From Pseudotamlana agarivorans (GTDB taxonomy: Bacteria > Bacteroidota > Bacteroidia > Flavobacteriales > Flavobacteriaceae): a stretch of 64,000 nt of DNA. Both the position numbers and the translations under genes were made by a program. The DNA lies in NCBI RefSeq assembly GCF_018860245.1, contig NZ_JAHKPD010000025.1, forward strand, positions 62,001-126,000, given 5' to 3'. Position 1 is the first letter of the stretch. Each line of letters opens with the position of its first letter. A model generated the notes under the pieces. That model had not been told where the DNA came from. It worked only from the letters and a program-made list of their open reading frames with translations, and made no database searches. Of the stretch, positions 23,840-32,268 are shown piece after piece.

Positions 23840-26239
23840 ATGAAACAATACTTATGGATTGTAGTGCTTTGCTTTTATAGCCTAGCCTACACCCAAAACT
23901 GTACGCATTCCCTAGATGGTACTGTAACAGATTTTCATGATGGTAATCCTTTGTCTGGAGCCACGATTCATAATGAAACTGCAAACACTTATACCTCTGC
24001 AGATATTAATGGAAAGTTTTCCTTTTCAGATGTATGTGAAGGAACTATAGTATTGGTTGTTTCACATGTGGGCTGTGATCCCGAACGCCTTGAAGTAGAC
24101 GTACCTAACAAACGTTATGTAGACATACATATGGAGCACCATTTAGAAGAACTACATGAAGTTTTAATTACTGGTACTTCTAAGGAGGAAAAAACGTCTA
24201 TCCAGCAAACGGTTCATAAAAAACAGATAGAAACTTTCACCGATAAATCACTAGGAGATGCGCTTAATACGCTAAGCGGTGTATCTTCCTTAAATACTGG
24301 AAACACTATCGTAAAACCGATGATTCATGGGTTGCACAGCAGCCGGTTAATAATTATCAATAACAACGTACGCTTGTTCGACCAGGAATGGGGAGATGAA
24401 CATGCTCCAAATATTGATATTAATACCAGTAATCAATTAGAAGTTATAAAAGGAGCGAATACCTTAAGGTATGGAAGTGATGCCATAGGAGGCTTAATTC
24501 TAGTAAAACCTAAAAAATATGCCCCTAAAGACAGTCTTTTTGGTAGCACTTCACTTTCAATGAATAGTAATGGACTTGGTGGCAACCTAAATTCTGAACT
24601 TATTAAAACCTATAAATCGGGATATTATGCCAAAACACAAGGGAGTTATAAGCGATTTGGTGATTTTAAAGCACCCGATTATTACCTAACCAATAGCGGC
24701 TTAAAAAACGCTAATGTTTCGGCAAATGTGGGGTATTCGAGTTTTGAAAAAGGATTTGACGCCTATTATAGTTTTGTTGATAATGAATTAGGCATTTTAG
24801 CAGCCTCCCATATTGGTAACGTTAACGATTTGGTTACCGCCATAAACAGCAAAGAACCTCGAATTACGGAAGATTTCTCATACCATATTGAATATCCAAA
24901 GCAACGCATTTCACACCATTTAGGAAAGTTGGATGCTTACAAGCGCTTTAAGCGCTTAGGGAAATTATCGATGCAGTACGATTTTCAAATCAATAGAAGA
25001 AAAGAATATGACCTAAGGCGAGGAGACCAGGCCGATACGCCAGTAATAGATCTTCGTTTATTTACAACGTCTTTTCAACCTAATTTACAAATAGATGCCT
25101 TCGAGAATACGGAAATTAATACTGGTTTTTTGCTACGGTTTCAACAAAACGATGCCATTTCAGGAACTGGTGTGAGCCCTTTAATTCCGGATTTTGAAAA
25201 ATATGATGCGGGGGTTTATGCCACGGGGACTTACAAGCTGAATTTATTTAGTGAAATAAGTGCCGGTTTTAGGTTTGACTTTTCCAAAATTAAAGCGCGA
25301 AAATGGTATAACACCACCGATTGGGAAGACACCTATAACTATGATGAATTGTTTCCAGAATTTGAATCGGGCATAACCAGTAATTCTAAAACCTTAACGT
25401 ATCCAGAGTTTTCGTTTCCAAATTTCTCGGCTAATTTGGGCTACATGAGACATTTTAGCAATGATTTTGAATTCTTTTTGAATTATGGTTTAGCCTCTAG
25501 AATGCCAAATCCGTCCGAATTATTTAGTGATGGCCTACACCATAGTGCAGCAAGAATTGAAATTGGGAAATTAACCATTGGAAAAGAAGTTTCTAATAAG
25601 GTAATCGCTTCATTACAAAGAAACAATCAACATATTGGATTCACCATTAGTCCTTATTTCAATTACATTAACGACTATATTCAACTTATCCCTACTGGTA
25701 TTACAACAACTATTAGAGGGGCTTTTCCTGTTTGGGAATACGATCAAGTTGATGCAACCATTTATGGTGTAGACTTGGATTTAAATGTGAGAATTAGTGA
25801 TAAAATTAGTTATAATGGAAACTTTAGCTGGTTACGAGGCCACAATGAAACTAACGACATACCGTTAATTAACATGCCTGCAGCAAATTTTAACAACAGT
25901 ATTACTTACTATAACAAAGACTTAAACCAACTATCGGTTAGTTTAATTAATAAAACTGTATTACAACAAAAAAATTACCCAGATTATAATTTTTACACAT
26001 ACAACGCTATTACCAACACTAACGATTATGTTGATATTAGCACCCCGCCTTCTTCCTATTCTTTATTTAGCTTTAATAGCGCTGCCAATTTTAAGGTATT
26101 TAAGACAGGGACTTTAAAACTAGAATTTAATATCGATAATATTTTCAATACTTCGTACAGAGATTACTTAAATAGTCTTCGATATTTTGCCGATGAATTA
26201 GGAAGGAATGTAAATTTAAAAGTTAAAATAAATTATTAA
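23840..26239 (+). CDS. TonB-dependent receptor, probable zinc (ZnuD-like) type
   Basis: The 799-residue outer-membrane receptor has a signal peptide (1-18), a CarboxypepD_reg domain (about 20-95), a plug domain (LNTLSGVSSLNTGNTIVKPMI through VIKGANTLRYGSDAIGG, about 145-220) and a beta-barrel ending in the outer-membrane C-terminal strand (NVNLKVKINY). The plug region GLHSSRLIIINNNVRLFDQEW is followed by GDEHAP, and the early segment IHMEHHLEELHE adds ligands, as in zinc receptors. Neighbours on both sides encode His-rich proteins, which supports a divalent-metal substrate. The metal identity is inferred. Confidence 0.85.
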   Translation: MKQYLWIVVLCFYSLAYTQNCTHSLDGTVTDFHDGNPLSGATIHNETANTYTSADINGKFSFSDVCEGTIVLVVSHVGCDPERLEVDVPNKRYVDIHMEHHLEELHEVLITGTSKEEKTSIQQTVHKKQIETFTDKSLGDALNTLSGVSSLNTGNTIVKPMIHGLHSSRLIIINNNVRLFDQEWGDEHAPNIDINTSNQLEVIKGANTLRYGSDAIGGLILVKPKKYAPKDSLFGSTSLSMNSNGLGGNLNSELIKTYKSGYYAKTQGSYKRFGDFKAPDYYLTNSGLKNANVSANVGYSSFEKGFDAYYSFVDNELGILAASHIGNVNDLVTAINSKEPRITEDFSYHIEYPKQRISHHLGKLDAYKRFKRLGKLSMQYDFQINRRKEYDLRRGDQADTPVIDLRLFTTSFQPNLQIDAFENTEINTGFLLRFQQNDAISGTGVSPLIPDFEKYDAGVYATGTYKLNLFSEISAGFRFDFSKIKARKWYNTTDWEDTYNYDELFPEFESGITSNSKTLTYPEFSFPNFSANLGYMRHFSNDFEFFLNYGLASRMPNPSELFSDGLHHSAARIEIGKLTIGKEVSNKVIASLQRNNQHIGFTISPYFNYINDYIQLIPTGITTTIRGAFPVWEYDQVDATIYGVDLDLNVRISDKISYNGNFSWLRGHNETNDIPLINMPAANFNNSITYYNKDLNQLSVSLINKTVLQQKNYPDYNFYTYNAITNTNDYVDISTPPSSYSLFSFNSAANFKVFKTGTLKLEFNIDNIFNTSYRDYLNSLRYFADELGRNVNLKVKINY

Positions 26240-26249
26240 AAAAAATATT

Positions 26250-26825
26250 ATGAAATATTCAAAATCAATTACTATGAAAACAGTAAAATTATTAGCCCTA
26301 TTTTTTGTGGCAAACCTAGCTTTTGTAGGTTGCTCTAGCGATGACGACGATCACCACGATCATGATCACGAAGAAGAACTTGTCACTACCGTAATCTATG
26401 CTTTAACCAATGGCAATGATGTGGTAACTTTAACATTTCAAGATTTAGATGGTGAAGGTGGTAATGACGGCACTTATATTGTTTCTGGACCATTTACAGC
26501 CAATACTTTCTATTCTGGAAGAATAACATTATTAAATGAAACAGAAAGCCCTGCGGAAGATGTTACAGAAGAAGTCGAACACGAAGGAGACGAACACGAG
26601 TTTTTCTATATTTCTACGCCTAATGACATCACTATTTTAAAAACTGATGTAGACGATGATGGCAACCCTATTGGTATTGAAACTACTTTAAAAACTGGTG
26701 ATGCTGGTACAGGATCGCTAACTATCATCTTAAAGCACGAACCTAATAAGCCGAATAACGACACACCTACTGATGCTGGAGGAAGCACAGATATAGAAGT
26801 AACTTTCCCTATTACTGTACAATAA
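26250..26825 (+). CDS. His/Asp-rich lipoprotein of the metal-uptake cassette
   Basis: The 191-residue lipoprotein has a lipobox at AFVGCSS followed at once by SDDDDHHDHDHEEEL, a dense acidic-histidine metal-binding stretch. A second cluster, EEVEHEGDEHEFFY, lies near residue 112. The body is a beta-rich domain (VIYALTNGNDVVTLTFQDLDG). Similar lipoproteins follow TonB receptors of this type in flavobacteria. An internal ATG at 26274 is an alternative start giving a more conventional signal peptide. It ends before a bidirectional terminator. Confidence 0.78.
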   Translation: MKYSKSITMKTVKLLALFFVANLAFVGCSSDDDDHHDHDHEEELVTTVIYALTNGNDVVTLTFQDLDGEGGNDGTYIVSGPFTANTFYSGRITLLNETESPAEDVTEEVEHEGDEHEFFYISTPNDITILKTDVDDDGNPIGIETTLKTGDAGTGSLTIILKHEPNKPNNDTPTDAGGSTDIEVTFPITVQ

Positions 26826-26856
26826 TAATCTGGGGTTATTTTGTTGTAAATACAGA

Positions 26857-26889
26857 TAAAAAAAAGAGGCCAAAAGCCTCTTTTTTTTA
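26857..26889. terminator. Bidirectional terminator between the metal cassette and guaB
   Basis: AAAAAAAGAGGC and GCCTCTTTTTTT form a perfect stem with a 5-base loop and A/T runs on both sides, serving both converging genes. Confidence 0.92.
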
Positions 26890-26908
26890 TTTAAATTATA
26901 ATTTACTC

Positions 26909-28381
26909 TTATCTAGAATAATTAGGAGCCTCTTTGGTAATAGTTACATCATGAGGATGACTTTCAGCAATACCTGAAGCTGTTATTTTTACAAAAGCTG
27001 AGTTGTTTTTTTGATCTTCAATACTTGCAGAACCACAATACCCCATACCTGCTCTTAATCCACCAATAAATTGGTGCATCGTCGCATATAATTCACCTTT
27101 ATACGGTACGCGACCTTCAATACCTTCTGGAACTAACTTTAAACTATCATCTTCTTTTCCTTGGAAGTAACGGTCTTTTGAACCGTTTTTCATAGCCTCT
27201 ACAGAGCCCATTCCACGGTAAGATTTAAAACGACGTCCGTTAAAAAGAATAACCTCACCTGGAGCTTCTTTAGTTCCTGCTAGCAGGGAACCTAACATAA
27301 TAGAATCGGCTCCAGCTGCAATAGCTTTAGGAATATCTCCTGTAAAACGAATACCTCCATCTGCTATTACTGGCACGCCTGTTCCTTTTAAGGCTTCAGC
27401 GACATTCATGACCGCCGACAATTGTGGGTATCCAACACCTGCAACCACACGTGTTGTACAAATAGACCCAGGACCAATACCTACTTTTACGGCATCTGCT
27501 CCAGCGGCTACCAAATCTAAAGCTGCTTTTTCGGTAACAATATTACCTGCAACCACATCTAAATTTGGAAATTCAGCTTTAACTTCCTTTAATTTCGTTA
27601 ATATATTAATTGAATGTCCGTGCGCAGAATCTAATACTACGGCATCAACGCCTGCAGCAACTAATGCTTTTACGCGATCGATACAGTCTGGTGTTACTCC
27701 TATAGCAGCTGCAACTCTTAATCTACCGTACTCATCTTTATTTGCACTTGGGTTTTCTCTAACTTTAATAATATCTCTAAAAGTAATTAAACCAACTAAT
27801 TTGTTTTTCGCATTAACAACAGGTAGTTTTTCTACTTTATTATCTTGCAAAATATCTTCAGCTTGTTTTAGAGACGTGCCTTCCTTTACTGTAATTAAAC
27901 CTTCAGAAGTCATTACTTCAGAAATTAGTCGTTTTTCATTTCTTTCGAATCTCAAATCACGATTTGTAACTATCCCAACTAACTCATTATCAGAATTTAT
28001 CACTGGAATACCACCAATTTTATGTTCAGACATCAAATTATTCGCGTCTAGAACCGTGTCGGTAGCTTTTATAGTTACAGGTTCTAAAATCATTCCTGCT
28101 TCAGAACGCTTTACCTTCTTAACTTCTAAGGCCTGTTCTTCAATGGACATGTTCTTATGTAAAACACCGATTCCACCTTCACGAGCCATAGCTATTGCCA
28201 TTGCAGATTCCGTTACCGTATCCATTGCAGCAGATATGATTGGTGTATTTAAAGGAATATTTTTTGAGAATTTTGAAGCGATATTAACCGTGTTGGGTAA
28301 CACTTCTGAATAAGCCGGTACTAAAAGTACGTCGTCATAAGTTAGACCTTCTCCTAGAATTTTGTTTTGATGTGAAATCAT
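26909..28381 (-). CDS. guaB: IMP dehydrogenase
   Basis: The 490-residue enzyme oxidises IMP to XMP in GMP synthesis. The TIM barrel is interrupted by two CBS domains (about 95-205). The catalytic loop GPGSICTTRVVAGVG contains the active Cys, and the flap segment holds KDRYFQG. I chose ATG 28381 (MISHQNKILGEGLTYDDVLLVPA) over the upstream 28417 start, which would place the leader peptide over the predicted transcription start. A perfect -7 element lies at 28407-28414. Confidence 0.97.
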   Translation of the reverse strand: MISHQNKILGEGLTYDDVLLVPAYSEVLPNTVNIASKFSKNIPLNTPIISAAMDTVTESAMAIAMAREGGIGVLHKNMSIEEQALEVKKVKRSEAGMILEPVTIKATDTVLDANNLMSEHKIGGIPVINSDNELVGIVTNRDLRFERNEKRLISEVMTSEGLITVKEGTSLKQAEDILQDNKVEKLPVVNAKNKLVGLITFRDIIKVRENPSANKDEYGRLRVAAAIGVTPDCIDRVKALVAAGVDAVVLDSAHGHSINILTKLKEVKAEFPNLDVVAGNIVTEKAALDLVAAGADAVKVGIGPGSICTTRVVAGVGYPQLSAVMNVAEALKGTGVPVIADGGIRFTGDIPKAIAAGADSIMLGSLLAGTKEAPGEVILFNGRRFKSYRGMGSVEAMKNGSKDRYFQGKEDDSLKLVPEGIEGRVPYKGELYATMHQFIGGLRAGMGYCGSASIEDQKNNSAFVKITASGIAESHPHDVTITKEAPNYSR

Positions 28382-28406
28382 GATGCAATTACAGTTTAAT
28401 TGCGTG

Positions 28407-28414
28407 CAAATATA
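28407..28414 (-). promoter_or_regulatory. guaB promoter -7 element (TATATTTG)
   Basis: Read leftward it matches TAnnTTTG exactly, 26 bases upstream of the chosen guaB start. Confidence 0.7.
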
Positions 28415-28517
28415 CATCTTTTTTCTGTTTCGTTATCTTAATATCTTCACAAAAAGAAATAATACTAATTAAGATTTATTCCGTGCATTTTTAACCCACA
28501 TGAATAATCACACCAAA

Positions 28518-31289
28518 TTAATTTCTTCCACGACCTCGGCCTCCTGAGCCTCCAGAACGTCCGCCTCGCTCTCTATGGCCGGAAGGCACATTCATGTTTT
28601 TACCTGCTATTCTTCCAAATTTATAGACGAAAGTAGCCATAAAATACTGCTCTAAGATTAAATTTTCAACATCTTGAATATAGGTTTCAGAAACTGATCT
28701 TCTAAAGCCATTATTCATATCTAACATATCATACCCTATTAAGGTCAAGGTTGCCTTTTCATTCCATAATTGAACACCTAGCCCAGCATTCCATAGTACG
28801 GCATCACCATCGAATTCATCACCCACCCTACTATTGTATTGGTAAGATATTTTATTCGAAAAGAAAAAATTCTTCAAGAAAAAGATAGAGGCCTCAAAAT
28901 TTAAGTTTTGAAGGAAAAAAGCATTATCGGCAAACGTGTCGGTATCATAAATATTTTTATTCATTGAATAACTGTATGATGCGCTTAAATCGACTTTACT
29001 ATCATATGAATACCTCAAGGCAAGCGTTGGTTTTAACTGTGAATTCTTTGCTGTAAACTGTACATCGTTCTGGATTGACAAATTATTAGAGTAACGTCCT
29101 GATAATCTCATATTGATATTAAAGTTCGTTTTTTTACTATAAAAGGATTTAGAAATTGCAGCATCACCATGAACCGCATAAGATCCATTAATATTTTTAT
29201 AGGTGGTGTATTTAATTAAATCTGTATCTGTTAGTGTGGCATTAATAATTTTATTTTCATAGAACTGAGCCCCTGCTCTACCAGTAATATTAATATTATT
29301 GAAGGCTAAATTATTTTGATATTGAAAACTTAAATTATGATTTACCTGAGGTTCTAATAGTGGATTTCCTATTTTGATATGAGTTTGATTACTTTCATCT
29401 ACCACAGGCTGCAACTGGGTAGCAGAAGGTAAATTCACACTCTGGTTATACCTCAACGATATATTTTTATAACCATTTTTATCACGATAACGAATTCTAC
29501 CAGAATAGTTAAAATACTCAAATTCTGTATCAAAATTTCGAGCATCAATGAGTTGATCAGTATAATTACTAAAGGTATTTGTATAGGCTCCCTCTATTTC
29601 AAAACGAAAATCTTTATACTCATATCTAAGACGCAAGGCGGGCACTACGGTAGTTGTAGCATACTTACTATCTGCACTTTGTAATTTATTAAAATCAGTA
29701 TAGTCGTTAGTTATGGAGTCTAGATCATAAATAAGCATTTCATTTTGATTGTAACTAATCCTAGCTGTATAACTTGGTATGGCTTTAAAGTTTGGAAACA
29801 ACTCCTTAAACCAATACGCGTTTAAATTGACATTCATATCATCCTTATCCGAGCTTCGTATTTGATCTTGAACCCGAGTCTCATTTTTATCATAAAGGAT
29901 ATTCTCTGAGTAGTTTGAAGATTCTGAATTGTTAGAGTTATAACTCGTGTTCACATTGATATTAAAAAAATCTGAGCCTTTACCTGTTCTTGTTATCACT
30001 CCAAATTCATTCTCTATTCTGTTCTGTGTTGATGTGGACTCATTATTAGCATTCACTTCACTAATAAGGTCATCATCCATAGATTTTGAAACCGTACTCG
30101 AATTTGAGAAATTATCGGAAGCCGAGCTATTAAATTTCAAATCATTAGAAAGTTGTACTTTCCTTTTAGTTAATTTATTTTTTGGTTTAATAATATAATT
30201 GATGTCTAAACCCGCTGTATGGGTGTCTACATCATTAGTGCTTGCACTTTCCGTTTCTGAAATGTAATTCAAATTTGGAAGAAAGTTTTCTCTCACGCGT
30301 TTTTGAGCATTATCGGTATTGTTTGCATCGAATTGATAATTACCATTAACCCGAGTTTCATCCCATTTACCCTTGGTATAGTTGGCACCAATAAAATCTG
30401 ATTCTATATAACCATTACTAGATCTGGCATCTGGTAAGGCGTTAAATCCACGTTTCATATTAATATTATTGGAGCCAGAAATCACACCAATTTGTTTCCC
30501 GTCTACAAGCTGAAATAAATTGGCGTTAACTTGATACTTATCATCGGTACCATAACCTGCATTAAAATCACCAAAAAACGCTCTATTTTTTCCTTTTTTA
30601 ATTTTAAAATTAATCTCTTTGGTTCCAGAGTCCGATTCTTCTCCTGTAAATTTTTGCATATCACTTTTATAATCGGTAACCTGCACTTTACTAATCACAT
30701 TACTCGGCAAGTTTTTGAGGGCTATATCGCCATTTTTCTCACCAAAAAACCGCATGCCATCCACGTTAATGGCTTCAACTTCCACACCATTTACGGTAAT
30801 GAGTCCGTCTATATCAATCTCTACGCCTGGTAATTTTTTTAACAGGTCTTCTGCACGATCATTAGGGAGTGTTTTAAAACTATCTGCGTTATATTCTATG
30901 GTATCCTTTTTTATAACCACAGGAGGAGATCTGGCAATAATAGACACCGTATTGAGTGATTCTACAGCGTCTTTTAAAGTTAAAATACCCACATCTAAAT
31001 CCTTCGATTCTGGAACTTCAACAAACTGCGAATAAGGCTCATACCCTAAATAAGCAACATTAAGTAATACTTTGGGTGCTTCTTCCGCATTAACTCGAAT
31101 TGAAAATTTACCATCATTATTGGTTATACCATAAGCTAGAATTAAACTATCTTGAGTACTCTGAATAAAAACGGTAGCTGCTTCTAAAGTTAAATTTTGA
31201 TTGTCCTTTATAATCCCTTCTAAGGTGAATTTTTGCGCGAATAATGAGGTCGAAACCACTAACAGTAGGGCACTTAGTAAAACTTTCAA
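28518..31289 (-). CDS. Outer-membrane beta-barrel protein with CarboxypepD_reg and plug-like domains
   Basis: The 923-residue protein has a signal peptide (1-18), a carboxypeptidase-like regulatory domain (about 20-110), a plug-like domain (NDRAEDLLKKLPGVEIDIDG, about 140-215) and a long barrel. This is the outer membrane beta-barrel family related to TonB receptors but without a clear TonB box. The barrel is followed by an unusual Arg/Gly-rich tail (about 25 residues: HRERGGRSGG, then GGRGRGRN). The substrate is unknown. It stands alone, leftward, with a 200-base gap from guaB. Confidence 0.85.
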   Translation of the reverse strand: MKVLLSALLLVVSTSLFAQKFTLEGIIKDNQNLTLEAATVFIQSTQDSLILAYGITNNDGKFSIRVNAEEAPKVLLNVAYLGYEPYSQFVEVPESKDLDVGILTLKDAVESLNTVSIIARSPPVVIKKDTIEYNADSFKTLPNDRAEDLLKKLPGVEIDIDGLITVNGVEVEAINVDGMRFFGEKNGDIALKNLPSNVISKVQVTDYKSDMQKFTGEESDSGTKEINFKIKKGKNRAFFGDFNAGYGTDDKYQVNANLFQLVDGKQIGVISGSNNINMKRGFNALPDARSSNGYIESDFIGANYTKGKWDETRVNGNYQFDANNTDNAQKRVRENFLPNLNYISETESASTNDVDTHTAGLDINYIIKPKNKLTKRKVQLSNDLKFNSSASDNFSNSSTVSKSMDDDLISEVNANNESTSTQNRIENEFGVITRTGKGSDFFNINVNTSYNSNNSESSNYSENILYDKNETRVQDQIRSSDKDDMNVNLNAYWFKELFPNFKAIPSYTARISYNQNEMLIYDLDSITNDYTDFNKLQSADSKYATTTVVPALRLRYEYKDFRFEIEGAYTNTFSNYTDQLIDARNFDTEFEYFNYSGRIRYRDKNGYKNISLRYNQSVNLPSATQLQPVVDESNQTHIKIGNPLLEPQVNHNLSFQYQNNLAFNNINITGRAGAQFYENKIINATLTDTDLIKYTTYKNINGSYAVHGDAAISKSFYSKKTNFNINMRLSGRYSNNLSIQNDVQFTAKNSQLKPTLALRYSYDSKVDLSASYSYSMNKNIYDTDTFADNAFFLQNLNFEASIFFLKNFFFSNKISYQYNSRVGDEFDGDAVLWNAGLGVQLWNEKATLTLIGYDMLDMNNGFRRSVSETYIQDVENLILEQYFMATFVYKFGRIAGKNMNVPSGHRERGGRSGGSGGRGRGRN

Positions 31290-31532
31290 ATCTTGTCGTG
31301 TTTAGTCGTTGTCTTTTAGACTAAAGAATAAAGCAAAAGTTTAATACCTTTTTAAAATTTGTTTCATTTAAAAGCGCAAGGAAATCTAGGGGTTTATTAG
31401 CTACCATTTATACTAAAATGTTGCAAGCCAGCATTTGTTTTGATGTCCAGTTATGTGGCAATTATAGTTAAGTGGCGAATAGGCATGCTTTATTTAGGTA
31501 CATTAAACTTTGTTGTACCTCTAAATATATTA

Positions 31533-32231
31533 CTAATGATTTTCACAAAAATCTCTAAGTACATGCAGTGCGTAATCATATCGGTTTTTGGTCACACTAA
31601 TATCAGATTTAAAACGAATTTTTTTAGGAACCAAAACGCAATAGAAACCTTTGCCTTTTGCCATGCGTTCTATAGTACGAAGTCCTTTATCATCTATACC
31701 TTCATAAATACCTTTTAACCAAATGTATTGTTCTTTATGGATTATGGATTCATCCCATTGCATCGCCGCATTAGATTTCAAAACGTCTTCACTCAAATAC
31801 AAGGCCTTCAAAGTTTTAAAAGCATGGTTAAAAACGGTTTCACTGCCTTGATATGCGTAGGATTTGACACTTTTTGTTGTAAATACGCTAAAAGGAAACG
31901 CATTTACTAGTCGTAATTTATTCGATATATAATACGCCATCTTGGGCCAAACGACCTCACAATGTCTTGCTTCCATTTTAGAAAAAAACCATTTGTAAAA
32001 ATCGCGACGCTCCTTTATGGTTTCGTATTCCAAAAAATAATTGTGCTGTAAATTGTAAATATTAGCATTCTGCCAAACTTGCGTATTTCGCCTGCGATCC
32101 GATTTTAACCAGTCGGTAGCTCTTAATTCCCTTTTGCCGTTTACTTTTTCAAAGGCATTTAATGATTTCCATTCTTTAGCATGCCCAAAGCAGCATACCA
32201 AAAGAAAACCTACTGAAAAAATATATCGCAT
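31533..32231 (-). CDS. Exported hypothetical protein
   Basis: The 232-residue protein has a signal peptide (about 1-18, GHAKEW). The mature part is rich in Trp, Tyr and Arg/Lys (FLEYETIKERRDFYKWFFSK; WPKMAYYISNKL; MQWDESIIHKEQYIW) and appears helical. I do not recognise a family with confidence; flavobacterial relatives are sometimes carried under a misleading insecticidal-toxin label. It lies 37 bases downstream of the FecA-like receptor in the same direction and could be read with it. Confidence 0.7.
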   Translation of the reverse strand: MRYIFSVGFLLVCCFGHAKEWKSLNAFEKVNGKRELRATDWLKSDRRRNTQVWQNANIYNLQHNYFLEYETIKERRDFYKWFFSKMEARHCEVVWPKMAYYISNKLRLVNAFPFSVFTTKSVKSYAYQGSETVFNHAFKTLKALYLSEDVLKSNAAMQWDESIIHKEQYIWLKGIYEGIDDKGLRTIERMAKGKGFYCVLVPKKIRFKSDISVTKNRYDYALHVLRDFCENH

Positions 32232-32268
32232 TGCACATGGGTTTAAGACTTAAAAATACGAGTTATTT

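Noticed and set aside
31533-32231. Insecticidal toxin complex protein
   Set aside because: This label is sometimes attached to such flavobacterial proteins, but no Tc-toxin repeat or domain is visible.
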